Origin: an uncultured Planktomarina sp.
Lineage (GTDB): Bacteria > Pseudomonadota > Alphaproteobacteria > Rhodobacterales > Rhodobacteraceae
Direction: 5' to 3'
Assembly (NCBI GenBank): GCA_905182425.1
Contig: CAJJBP010000013.1
Coordinates: 1-64,000, forward strand
DNA length: 64,000 nucleotides
Below the pieces are notes generated by a model, which did no database searches, was not told where the DNA came from, and saw only the letters and a list, made by a program, of their open reading frames with translations. Numbering within the stretch: position 1 is the first letter of the stretch; every line of letters begins with the position of its first letter. Shown one piece after another: positions 28,988-37,101 of this stretch. A program made the translations under genes and the position numbers.

Positions 28988-29063
28988 CCAATACTGAAAA
29001 ACGAAGAATCGGTTTTCAGTATTGATTATGATGCCGGATGCGCCACCTTTAGCTGCGCATCCG
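28988..29063 (-). terminator. two tandem hairpins between binding-protein and permease genes
   Basis: Reading the minus strand, a first stem-loop has 9-bp arms CGGATGCGC (29035-29043 on plus) and GCGCATCCG (29055-29063). A second follows with 12-bp arms CAATACTGAAAA (28989-29000) and TTTTCAGTATTG (29013-29024), followed by G and a run of T residues (28987 downward). The second has the form of a rho-independent terminator. Placed between the binding protein and permease genes, the pair would stabilise the upstream message and let only part of transcription through, the usual way binding protein is made in excess. Confidence 0.7.
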
Positions 29064-29094
29064 ATAGTAGTTTAGCTCTCCCTTAAGCTATGGC

Positions 29095-30348
29095 CTAGTA
29101 TGAGTCTTCGCGTACTGCTTCGATACGCTCAAGCACATCATCTAAGTTATCTGGGAATACCATGAACTCCTGCATGCCTTCCATGGCTGCTTGTGCGATT
29201 TCAGCTGGGAAGTCACGATCAAAGAACTGTGAAACACCGCCAGGACTGTTGGTTGAAAGCATTTCAAAGCCTTGCTTCAGGAACTTGTCATCATCGACTG
29301 CAGCAGCCGAATTCACCGGTAATTGGGTCAAATTAGCCCCATTGTTTATAATTGTTTGTTCTGCTGGTGAAACAAGATAACGTAAAAACGCTCGTGCGTT
29401 TTCTTTATTCTGTGCATTCGCTGCTATGTGAAATGAATCTGTTGGTGCAGCTTCGGACAGAGCAACACCAGGTGTGATTGGTGGAAACTGGTGGAAGTCC
29501 AATTGATCATCTGTCAGGCCAGCTTCACGCAGAGGTGAAACTGTAAAGTTACCAAGTAGAATCGCGCCAGCTTCGCCGTTTACAACGAAGGGCAGAGATT
29601 GCTGCCAGTCTTTGTTTTGGTGGTCATCAATGAAGGCACCCATGCGGACCAATTTGCCCCAATTTTCGAATGTTTCATAAACTCGCGGATCAGTCCACTT
29701 AACTTCGCCCCGTGCCATTTCCATTTGGAAGTCAAAGCCATGTGTACGCATATTTATGTAATCGAACCAAGCGGCAGCGGTCCATAACCATTTGGTTCCA
29801 ATAGTGTAGCATTTACGACCTGATGCAATCATAGCTTCACAGTTTGCAAGCATTTCGTTAAAGTCTGCAGGCTCGGAGAGGCCTAGCTCTTCATATATGT
29901 CTTGGCGGTAATATACACCTATTTGGTAATAAGAGTACGGAACACCCCATTGCTTACCGTCCAGGGTCAGGGCGCCTTTAGTGGACGCCAGGCTGCCGGC
30001 AATAGCAGGCTCTGCCCATAGGTCAGACACATCTTCAAATAGGCCAGCCTCAACATAAGGCTTCATTCGATTGGCAGCATACCATGTCAGAACGTCAGGA
30101 GCGTCTGCAGACAGAAAGTTACGGATCTGTGTTTTATAAGCTTCACGGTCAATCACAGTAGTTGTAATATTCAATTCTGGGTTCAGAGCTTGAAACCTAG
30201 AGATCATCGCTTCCATTGTGGCGCGTGGCGCCGGATTGGACGTGTCCAGGTTGATTTTCAATTCGCCAGTAAGCTCAGCGGATGCTGGAGCAGATAACGC
30301 AACAATAGTTGCTAGCGACGCTGCCGTCGCTTTCATTATAAAATTCAT
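29095..30348 (-). CDS. sugar ABC transporter substrate-binding protein
   Basis: A 417-aa periplasmic binding protein of the CUT1 type (SBP bacterial 1). It has a signal peptide of about 24 residues ending SAPASA. The mature part has the typical LxAxDAPDVLTWYAANRMKPYVEAG region near residues 80-105 and a C-terminal LVSPAEQTIINN region. A GGAGG site precedes the ATG. It is the first gene of the galactoside operon, directly downstream of the promoter and operator shared with the IclR gene. The bound sugar is inferred as an alpha- or beta-galactoside from the enzymes downstream. Confidence 0.92.
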   Translation of the reverse strand: MNFIMKATAASLATIVALSAPASAELTGELKINLDTSNPAPRATMEAMISRFQALNPELNITTTVIDREAYKTQIRNFLSADAPDVLTWYAANRMKPYVEAGLFEDVSDLWAEPAIAGSLASTKGALTLDGKQWGVPYSYYQIGVYYRQDIYEELGLSEPADFNEMLANCEAMIASGRKCYTIGTKWLWTAAAWFDYINMRTHGFDFQMEMARGEVKWTDPRVYETFENWGKLVRMGAFIDDHQNKDWQQSLPFVVNGEAGAILLGNFTVSPLREAGLTDDQLDFHQFPPITPGVALSEAAPTDSFHIAANAQNKENARAFLRYLVSPAEQTIINNGANLTQLPVNSAAAVDDDKFLKQGFEMLSTNSPGGVSQFFDRDFPAEIAQAAMEGMQEFMVFPDNLDDVLERIEAVREDSY

Positions 30349-30379
30349 AGTTTCCTCCCAAGGTTTTCAAATAAAAAAC

Positions 30380-30398
30380 AGTTTCAAATAATGAAACT
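30380..30398. promoter_or_regulatory. probable IclR operator in the divergent promoter
   Basis: AGTTTCA (30380-30386) and TGAAACT (30392-30398) form a 7-bp perfect inverted repeat with a 5-bp spacer. It lies just downstream of the -10 box of the binding-protein gene on the minus strand, where a bound protein would block transcription. The shape suits IclR-type repressors, and the gene for one starts 140 bp away on the plus strand. A further TTTTCAAATAA resembling one arm lies at 30364-30374. Confidence 0.5.
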
Positions 30399-30415
30399 TA
30401 GTTTTATATATTGAT

Positions 30416-30446
30416 ATTCTAATCTCGAATCGGTTATACTTGTCAA
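30416..30446 (-). promoter_or_regulatory. sigma-70-type promoter for the galactoside operon
   Basis: On the minus strand TTGACA (30446-30441) is followed after 19 bp by TAGAAT (30421-30416). This is a near-consensus pair placed about 70 bp upstream of the binding-protein start codon, with the palindromic operator just inside the transcribed region. The spacer is 2 bp longer than ideal. Confidence 0.5.
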
Positions 30447-30537
30447 CAGTTCATCCAGCTAGTTGTGGGTTGTTTAGCATATTCTTTGGTGGCTTTGTGT
30501 AATCACAGCACAATAAAAATACGAGACTGGAGTGTAG

Positions 30538-31323
30538 ATGTTAGAAGCGCAAAAATCAGATGGAACTGTTGGAAAGGCGCTGCATGTATTGGACCAAGTG
30601 GCCGAATTTTGTAGGCCAGTTCGGTTCTCGGAGCTTTTAGAGAATAGTCCATTTCCCAAGCCCACCTTGTATCGCTTTGTGCAAACTCTCACGAACCAAG
30701 GAATGTTATCATATGATCCTGATCGGCAGACCTACGCGATGGGTGTTCGCCTTGTGCGACTTGCGCACTCAGCATGGCGCCACAGCTCGCTTGCTCGAGT
30801 TGCTCGGCCCCATATTGAAACCCTCGCGACGCAATGTGGTGAAGCAGTTCACCTCGCGCAACTTGATAATGGCCACGTACTTTTCGTGGATAAGTGCAAA
30901 ATTTCAGATCACTTCGATACTTTGGCTCAAGCGGGTAAAATTGCTCCAGGATATTGTACGGGGCTCGGAAAAGCAATTTTGGCATTCATGTCGTTTGAGC
31001 AGCAGCAACGTGCTATTAGTCATCAATCTTTCGTGCCTTACACGCCCTCAACTCTGACGTCCTCTGAGGAACTGAAGCGGGAGTTGAACACAATTCGAGA
31101 AAGCGGTGTAGCGTATGATCGCGAAGAGCATGAGCAGGGTATTGTGTCGATAGCTTGCCCAATCAGAACTAGCCAAGGTAGTATCGTGGGGGCAGTTTCG
31201 ATCGCCACTTCAACTCGTCGGTATTCGATAAGCGATCTAGAAGAGTATCGTCCTGCGCTTCTCGCTGTAGCGGAAAATATTGGTATTGAAGCTGAAGTTT
31301 GGCAGGTGCCATCATGGAATTGA
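30538..31323 (+). CDS. IclR-family transcriptional regulator
   Basis: A 261-aa regulator with an N-terminal winged helix-turn-helix (about 10-70, containing KPTLYRFVQTL as the recognition region) and a C-terminal IclR effector domain (about 85-250, with GKAILAF and the DREEHEQGIVSIACPI signature). It is transcribed away from the galactoside operon and directly upstream of the ABC ATPase gene. It most likely senses a galactose-pathway intermediate and controls both directions. Repression is inferred from the operator position. Confidence 0.9.
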   Translation: MLEAQKSDGTVGKALHVLDQVAEFCRPVRFSELLENSPFPKPTLYRFVQTLTNQGMLSYDPDRQTYAMGVRLVRLAHSAWRHSSLARVARPHIETLATQCGEAVHLAQLDNGHVLFVDKCKISDHFDTLAQAGKIAPGYCTGLGKAILAFMSFEQQQRAISHQSFVPYTPSTLTSSEELKRELNTIRESGVAYDREEHEQGIVSIACPIRTSQGSIVGAVSIATSTRRYSISDLEEYRPALLAVAENIGIEAEVWQVPSWN

Positions 31324-31343
31324 ACATGCGGGGAGTAGAATAA

Positions 31344-32402
31344 ATGTCAGGTGTTGAGCTTTCAAATATTGTAAAGAAATATGGAGATGTGCAGGTCATA
31401 CATGGAGTAGATCTTGAGATCCAAGATGGCGAATTCTGCGTTTTTGTTGGTCCATCAGGCTGTGGTAAGTCAACATTGCTTCGTATGGTTGCCGGGCTTG
31501 AGGAAACTACCAGTGGCTCGATTTCCATTGGGGATCGCGATGTAACAACAGAGGACCCTGCCCGCCGAGGGGTGGCGATGGTATTCCAAACATATGCGCT
31601 TTATCCGCACATGACAGTCCAAGAAAACATGGGCTTTGGACTTCGGATGAATGGGTATCCAAAGGCTGAGATTTCCTCAAAGGTTGCTGAAGCTAGTCGA
31701 ATTTTGAAGCTGGACGAGTATCTAAAGCGCAAGCCTGCAGCCCTGTCTGGTGGTCAGCGCCAGAGGGTATCTATCGGCCGCGCTATTGTCCGGGGACCCG
31801 AAGTATTCTTGTTTGATGAGCCTTTATCTAACCTAGATGCAGAGTTGCGCGTTGAAATGCGTGTTGAGATTGCTCGGTTGCATAAGGAAATTGGCGCAAC
31901 AATGATTTATGTTACTCATGATCAGGTCGAAGCTATGACACTTGCAGATAAGATTGTAGTTTTGAGGGCCGGTGTGATTGAGCAAGTCGGCTCTCCAATG
32001 GATTTATACAGAGACCCAGACAATAAATTTGTCGGGGGTTTCATTGGAAGCCCTGCGATGAACTTTCTTAAGGGTAAAGTGTCTAACGGAGCTGTTGATG
32101 TGCCTGCGTTGAAAACAAGTGTGAAGCTAGATGTTACGCTACCGGCTGATGGTACTGAGGTAGACCTAGGCATGCGACCTGAACATTTAAAAATTGATGC
32201 CCGTGGGCATACTCACTGCATTGATCTCACGGAAAGTCTGGGTGGAGTGTCTTTTGCTTATTTGGTCAGCGATACAGGTGAAAAAATTGTGGTAGAAGAG
32301 CGCGGTGAAAATCGCTCAAAAGAAAATCTTACGGTTGGTCTCAAAATTGATCTTAATGCCGCAAGGTTATTTGATCGGTCGTCCGGAATACGCATTCGGT
32401 AA
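31344..32402 (+). CDS. sugar ABC transporter ATPase (UgpC/MalK type)
   Basis: A 352-aa ATPase of the CUT1 family. Walker A GPSGCGKST is at 36-44, the signature LSGGQ near 133-137, Walker B VFLFDEP near 153-159, and an H-loop ends THDQ. A TOBE-type C-terminal domain (about 240-350) follows. It starts 20 bases after the IclR gene in the same direction and should energise the two permeases encoded on the opposite strand. Such ATPases can serve several sugar importers. Confidence 0.92.
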   Translation: MSGVELSNIVKKYGDVQVIHGVDLEIQDGEFCVFVGPSGCGKSTLLRMVAGLEETTSGSISIGDRDVTTEDPARRGVAMVFQTYALYPHMTVQENMGFGLRMNGYPKAEISSKVAEASRILKLDEYLKRKPAALSGGQRQRVSIGRAIVRGPEVFLFDEPLSNLDAELRVEMRVEIARLHKEIGATMIYVTHDQVEAMTLADKIVVLRAGVIEQVGSPMDLYRDPDNKFVGGFIGSPAMNFLKGKVSNGAVDVPALKTSVKLDVTLPADGTEVDLGMRPEHLKIDARGHTHCIDLTESLGGVSFAYLVSDTGEKIVVEERGENRSKENLTVGLKIDLNAARLFDRSSGIRIR

Positions 32403-32411
32403 TGGATTTTT

Positions 32412-33182
32412 TTAAACCCAAAAGTCATAAGTTAATTTAGCCAAACCAATTGTAGACAGGCTAATCAGCAAGCTAAGGCAAAATGGGCGATAAAACTGCT
32501 CCATTTTGGGGCGGAATAAGGTTTTTCCTAAAATGACTCCAAGTATTGTGGGTGCTGCTAAAATCAGGCCCCGAGATCCACTTGTGGCGTTCATTATTCC
32601 AAAAAAGTGGAAGCTAATCAGAGACGGGACCGAGTTAATAAATAGAAATACTACCAGTGAGGCCCGCATTTCACGGGCTGGAGCTTGCCTTGCAAGAACA
32701 TACAAAGCTACCACCATTCCACCGACACTGGCTAGTCCTGAAGCAAATCCAGCAAAAAACCCAGATCCATAAAGACCCCCATTGGTCACCAGAAACGCTA
32801 TTCGCACCTGTATGAGGGTTATGGCTGAAAGACATAAAATTAGTGTAAGGGCAATTAGTTTGGAGATTTCTATTGGCACGCTTGTGATAAGTGCGAGGCC
32901 AAAAGGTAAGCCAATTGTAGAGCCCACCACTAACCTAAACACGACTGCCTTGTTTGCATCATGCCACCCGGTACGGAGCATTAAGGTGGAAGCTGCTATT
33001 TCCAAGCAAAAGCAAATAGGAATTAACTGAATTGGTGAGATAAGAAAAGTAGCTGAACTCATGATCACTGCAGATAAGGCGAACCCGGTAAAGCCGCGAA
33101 CTATGCCTGCAACTAGGCAGATCAAGCCAAGCAAGAACAACTCGCTATGCGTCAGTGTAGCGAACTCCAAAAGAAAGTGCAT
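32412..33182 (-). CDS. tauE: TauE/SafE-family sulfite or anion exporter
   Basis: A 256-aa inner-membrane protein with about eight hydrophobic segments and the TauE/SafE pattern: GIVRGFTGFALSAVIM near 26-41, and GLYGSGFFAGFASGLASVGG near 136-155 in the second repeat. The family exports sulfite or organosulfonates. Its ATG overlaps the stop of the tauR-like regulator (TAATG) and it lies close to tpa, so export of sulfite made during taurine degradation is the natural reading. The name is assigned by context. Confidence 0.75.
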   Translation of the reverse strand: MHFLLEFATLTHSELFLLGLICLVAGIVRGFTGFALSAVIMSSATFLISPIQLIPICFCLEIAASTLMLRTGWHDANKAVVFRLVVGSTIGLPFGLALITSVPIEISKLIALTLILCLSAITLIQVRIAFLVTNGGLYGSGFFAGFASGLASVGGMVVALYVLARQAPAREMRASLVVFLFINSVPSLISFHFFGIMNATSGSRGLILAAPTILGVILGKTLFRPKMEQFYRPFCLSLLISLSTIGLAKLTYDFWV

Positions 33183-34636
33183 TAAAGCTTCATTTCCTGA
33201 GCAATTAAGGCTACGCCCTCAGCTATTTTATGGGTTGAGATAGAGCTATAAGCTAAGCGATAAAATGAATTTGACGCCTCCTCAGTTGTAAAAAACGGCA
33301 TCCCAGGCTCAATCAAAACGCCTTTGTCACGAAGGCGCTCAGCCACCTGTCCCGTATCCACACTGTCGCTTGCACGCATCCAAAAAGAGCTTCCACCGAA
33401 TGCACCCTGCCCCGCCACGGTCAGTCCGTTTGCACTTAATGCCGTCTCCATAGCTTTTCGACGTTCATGGAAAACATGACCCATTTTCCGTATTAGTGCA
33501 TCGTAGTGCCCAAGGGATAAAAAATACGAAGCAGTGCGTTGAATATGCCCCGGTGGATGTCGTAAAACGGTAGATCGAAGCGCACGCGCCTCACGAATAA
33601 AGTGCTTTGAGCCGACCAAATACCCCAAACGCAGGCCGGGGAATAAGGATTTTGAAAAGCTACCAACGTAAATTACCCTACCCTCCCGATCGAGCGATTT
33701 CAGTGCTGGTGATGGAGCTTTGAGGAAGGACATCTCAAATTCATAATCATCTTCAACGATCAAAAAGTCTTGCTCTGACGCTTTTCTTAATAGCTCCTTG
33801 CGACGATCAATTGGCATGGTCGTTGCAGTTGGGCATTGGTGGGACGGAGTTGTAAACACCACATCCACATCGTCTGGTAAAGCATCGGGTGGAAGTCCAC
33901 CGGAATCCACCTCGACTGACGCCACCTGACACCGTGACTGTGTAAGAATATCACGCAAGGACGGGTAACAAGGGTTTTCAAGAACGGCAGTTCTGCGTTG
34001 GTTAAGTAAAACATTTGCTGAAAGCCAAAGAGCGTTTTGGGCGCCCATAGTCACTAAAACTTCATTGGGTTCGGCCGTTATCCCGCGTCGGGGTAACGTG
34101 TGACGTAGGATGAATTCAATTAACTTTGGATCATCACGGTCAAAATAATCTGAAGTCAGAGAGTCATAGTCTTTGGACCCAAGTGCCTGCAATGCGCAGA
34201 GTCGCCAATTTGAGCGATCAAAAAGCGTCTCATCAGCTTGTCCATAAATGAATGGGTATTTGTATTTGCCCCAATCTTGGGGTTTGGTCAGTGATACTCC
34301 ACCAGAAAACTTCTGGCCAATGGCACGATTCCAATCCACTTTATCTTCGCGCGGCGTGATAGCAAATTTTGGTTGCTGTGGTGCGTTTTTACTAATGTAG
34401 TAGCCACTGCGGCCTAAGCTGGTCAGGTAGTCATCAGCCAGTAGCTCTGTATAGGCTAAAGTTACGGTGATCCGGCTGACCGATAAATGCTTGGCCAGCT
34501 TGCGGCTGGAAGGCATCTTTTCACCGGGCCGAAACCGCCCGCTTAGGATGGCTTCTGCCACTAGCTGTTGGATCTGCTTTTGGAGCGTACCTTCTGAATC
34601 TTGGGGTAGAAAAAATGTCTCTTCTGAAATTGCCAT
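33182..34636 (-). CDS. tauR: MocR-type GntR regulator, probable TauR
   Basis: A 484-aa MocR-type protein with an N-terminal GntR winged helix (about 15-80, with PSSRKLAKHLSVSRITVT) fused to an inactive-looking aminotransferase class I domain (about 115-480). The PLP lysine is kept in GSFSKSLFPGLR. TauR of this class activates taurine genes in Rhodobacter relatives. Here it lies just after tpa and overlaps the exporter gene, so the assignment is by context plus architecture. The upstream region carries TGGACT repeats discussed separately. The ribosome site is weak. Confidence 0.8.
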   Translation of the reverse strand: MAISEETFFLPQDSEGTLQKQIQQLVAEAILSGRFRPGEKMPSSRKLAKHLSVSRITVTLAYTELLADDYLTSLGRSGYYISKNAPQQPKFAITPREDKVDWNRAIGQKFSGGVSLTKPQDWGKYKYPFIYGQADETLFDRSNWRLCALQALGSKDYDSLTSDYFDRDDPKLIEFILRHTLPRRGITAEPNEVLVTMGAQNALWLSANVLLNQRRTAVLENPCYPSLRDILTQSRCQVASVEVDSGGLPPDALPDDVDVVFTTPSHQCPTATTMPIDRRKELLRKASEQDFLIVEDDYEFEMSFLKAPSPALKSLDREGRVIYVGSFSKSLFPGLRLGYLVGSKHFIREARALRSTVLRHPPGHIQRTASYFLSLGHYDALIRKMGHVFHERRKAMETALSANGLTVAGQGAFGGSSFWMRASDSVDTGQVAERLRDKGVLIEPGMPFFTTEEASNSFYRLAYSSISTHKIAEGVALIAQEMKL

Positions 34637-34637
34637 T

Positions 34638-34699
34638 TTGGACTGAAGCCTATGTGGGTTCTGGACTTATTCTTGCCCAGATCTAGACCCGCTGTCTAG
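34638..34699 (-). promoter_or_regulatory. tauR upstream region with TGGACT repeats and CTAGAC palindrome
   Basis: TTGGACTGAA (34638-34647) and CTGGACTTAT (34661-34670) are direct repeats 23 bp apart just upstream of tauR, and CTAGAC (34683-34688) with GTCTAG (34694-34699) forms an inverted repeat beside them. The second repeat resembles the CTGGAC(C/T)TAA direct repeats that I recall for TauR in Rhodobacter. A further TTGGACTTA lies upstream of xsc. Binding is inferred. Confidence 0.4.
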
Positions 34700-34791
34700 G
34701 GGGAGCCGCTAGTCTGCCGGTCTGGTAAGGTTAAGCAGTGAAAGGTTGGGTTGGCACTTTGCCTAAAACCACTAACCGCTCAAAGTGAAAG

Positions 34792-34811
34792 GGCAGAGCC
34801 GAAGCCCTGCC
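34792..34811 (-). terminator. UUCG hairpin terminator after tpa
   Basis: On the minus strand GGCAGGGC-TTCG-GCTCTGCC forms an 8-bp stem (one G-U pair) capped by a UUCG tetraloop, 28 bases past the stop of tpa. The tail is CTTTCACTTTG, only moderately U-rich. It separates tpa from tauR, which is transcribed in the same direction. Confidence 0.7.
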
Positions 34812-34839
34812 TTTATTTATCTGTGGGGTGTTTGCAGCC

Positions 34840-36228
34840 CTAGCCAAAGACGCGGGTGAGCGCTTGGTCGATCGATTCTGTAATCAGATCAATGTCCTCT
34901 GATGTACATATAAGTGCAGGTGAGAGGCACAGAGTATTATTGAGGCCTGGAACCGAACGGTTGGTGGCGCCAATTATGACGCCCTGCGCCATGCAATCTT
35001 TCACTACGGCCATCACTTTACTTTCCTCCGCAGGCTCACGGGTTTCACGGTTTACGACCAGCTCTGCGCCACAAAACAGGCCCTTGCCTCGGACTTGTCC
35101 GATGCACATGTGCCTTTCTGCCAACGCATTCAGGTTGCCCATTAGCTGCTCGCCGCGGGCAATGCAGTTTTCCAGAAGGTGTTCATCTTCGATGATCCGC
35201 ATATTTTCCAATGCCGCAGCTGGGCCCGCCGTGCAGCCACCAAATGTGGAGATATCGCGGAAGTAACCCATTGGGTCTGTCGTATCTTTAAAGAGATTAA
35301 ACACTTCTTCGGTAGTGACGGTTAAGGAGATAGCTGCATAGCCAGACGCCACGCCCTTTGCCATTGTTACGATGTCGGGTTTGACATCGTAATGCTGATA
35401 GCCAAACCAGGTGCCGGTGCGGCCAAGGCCACAGACGACTTCGTCTATCATCAACAATACATCGTATTTCTTGCAGATTTCCTGAACTCGCTGCCAATAG
35501 CCCTCTGGTGGCACAATCACGCCGCCACCGGCTGTGATTGGCTCAAGGATCAAGCCGCCTACGGTGTCAGCGCCTTCACGTAGTATTACATCCTCAATCG
35601 CATTGGCAGCTCGAAGGCCGTAGGTTTCGCCTTGGCCCAAATTGTCTTGCGCAGCTTCTCGGTATTCCAAGCAATGTGGAACTGAGATGAAGCCCTCAGG
35701 AAAGGGGCCGTATTGAGCATTGCGCTCATGTTGACCACCCGCGGCGAGCGTCGCGATAGTTGTACCGTGGTAGTCGCGCTCTCGGAACAAGATTTTGTTT
35801 TTCTTACCACCATATTTTTTATGGGCAATCTGGCGGATCATTTTGAAGCCTTTTTCATTGGCTTCGGATCCTGAGTTGGAGAAGTAAACACGGCTCATGC
35901 CAGGCATTTTGTCAATCAAGCGTTTTGAAAAATTCGCAGCAGGAATCGAACCTGCCGCACCTGCGAAAAAATGCATTTTAACGAGCTGGTCGCGTACCGC
36001 ATCTGCCATGCTTTCGCGGCCATAGCCAACATTTACAGTCCAAACGCCACCGGATACAGCATCTATATGCTCTTTGCCAGCCTGGTTCCAAACTCGCATA
36101 CCCTTGCCTTCAACAATAATATTAGGATCCACTGTCTCAAATGGTTTGTGAGGAATAAGGTGATGCCAAACATGTGCTTTGTCATTTGCGACAACTTCAC
36201 TCAAGTCATTTGGTAGATTGCCGTCCAT
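34840..36228 (-). CDS. tpa: taurine-pyruvate aminotransferase
   Basis: A 462-aa class III PLP aminotransferase moving the amino group of taurine to pyruvate, giving sulfoacetaldehyde and alanine. Diagnostic are the N-terminal VWHHLIPHKPFE, SNSGSEANEKGFKM (cofactor phosphate), IDEVVCGLGRTG with the cofactor aspartate and the PLP lysine in MAKGVASGYA. These match the Tpa of Rhodobacterales. The start is the ATG with GGAG nine bases upstream; 42 more open codons upstream look like untranslated DNA. Its product is used by Xsc, encoded 12 kb away in this window. A UUCG terminator follows. Confidence 0.92.
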   Translation of the reverse strand: MDGNLPNDLSEVVANDKAHVWHHLIPHKPFETVDPNIIVEGKGMRVWNQAGKEHIDAVSGGVWTVNVGYGRESMADAVRDQLVKMHFFAGAAGSIPAANFSKRLIDKMPGMSRVYFSNSGSEANEKGFKMIRQIAHKKYGGKKNKILFRERDYHGTTIATLAAGGQHERNAQYGPFPEGFISVPHCLEYREAAQDNLGQGETYGLRAANAIEDVILREGADTVGGLILEPITAGGGVIVPPEGYWQRVQEICKKYDVLLMIDEVVCGLGRTGTWFGYQHYDVKPDIVTMAKGVASGYAAISLTVTTEEVFNLFKDTTDPMGYFRDISTFGGCTAGPAAALENMRIIEDEHLLENCIARGEQLMGNLNALAERHMCIGQVRGKGLFCGAELVVNRETREPAEESKVMAVVKDCMAQGVIIGATNRSVPGLNNTLCLSPALICTSEDIDLITESIDQALTRVFG

Positions 36229-36650
36229 GGAACAAACTCCTTCATCTGGCTGTGGCTGATCAGATTCGTAAAATACTATGCTTCTACTATAAGAATGCAG
36301 AATTTCAATTTTTAAAATAGGGCCAGTTGAATTATCTATATAAGGCCAAATCACGTAAAAGCTTGCTGCGTCGTTTCGCTATTTGCAGTAACTCTGCCTT
36401 ATAGTTCAAGTTTAAAACAATATGATGCCACATTATTATTTAAGCAAACATAAAGGGTTTTGTTTTTAAAGATTAAAACCAAAAAAGTTGAAAATACATA
36501 TCCAGCCACTAAAGCGTTGATATTGTGACTTAAAGTTTTCAGTTTAGCTTGTCTCAAATACACTTTTTTTGGAAATTTACTGGTTATTTTTTATGGTTCG
36601 TTTTGTTGTTTAAGGTTGTGGATACAGTGCATGCAAAAATGTGTAAATTT
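36229..36650 (-). other. intergenic region upstream of tpa, AT-rich
   Basis: About 420 bases without a gene. The part next to tpa must hold its promoter, but I cannot name convincing -35 and -10 boxes or TGGACT repeats here. From about 36380 the DNA becomes very AT-rich, which marks the start of the block with unusual composition that extends to about 43.0 kb. Confidence 0.5.
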
Positions 36651-36652
36651 GA

Positions 36653-37048
36653 TCCACAATTGATTTTATCAAAGCTGACCCATTAACGGCATTTGAAGCT
36701 ACACCTCAAATAACTGCACTTGGAGGCGATGACTAAGTCGCTGTTGACTTTACTGCCGCTGCTGATCCTGTTGGTGCTGAAATTAGTAACTGCCAATATA
36801 GCCTTGACGGGGGCTGGATTTGGTTAGCTTTCAACCCAGCTATTACCGGCGGTCCAGCCGTAATCAGCGGCCTAACCAATGGAGTTGAATACTCAATTGA
36901 ATTACGCCCAGTTAACTACGTTGGCCCTGGAGCTATTTCACAATCAGCAAAAGTCACCCCAATCGCTATGCCAAATGCACCGACAAACTTAAGCGCAACC
37001 ACAAACACCTTTTATGTTCCTAAGCTTAGGGTTGTAAGAGATGTTTAA
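36653..37048 (+). pseudogene. remnant of a fibronectin type III repeat protein
   Basis: Reading the frame that ends at the stop 37046-37048 gives about 130 codons interrupted by one TAA at 36734-36736 and lacking a start. The part after the stop has the pattern of a bacterial fibronectin type III repeat: VAVDFTAAADP, then YSLDGG, VISGLTNGVEYSIELRPVN (the GLTNGVEY core) and VGPGAISQS, with the linker PNAPTNLSA typical of the start of the next repeat. Such repeats occur in secreted or surface proteins. No signal, start codon or neighbouring piece was found, so this is a fragment left from a larger gene. It lies at the edge of the AT-rich block. Confidence 0.75.
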
Positions 37049-37101
37049 CTGTTTATGTTTGAAAAAATACCCATGCTGGCGAAAACAAATTAGGACCCGT
37101 T

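Noticed and set aside
34637-34790. tRNA or small RNA gene between tpa and tauR
   Set aside because: No cloverleaf could be drawn; the paired segments are the palindrome and the terminator already listed.
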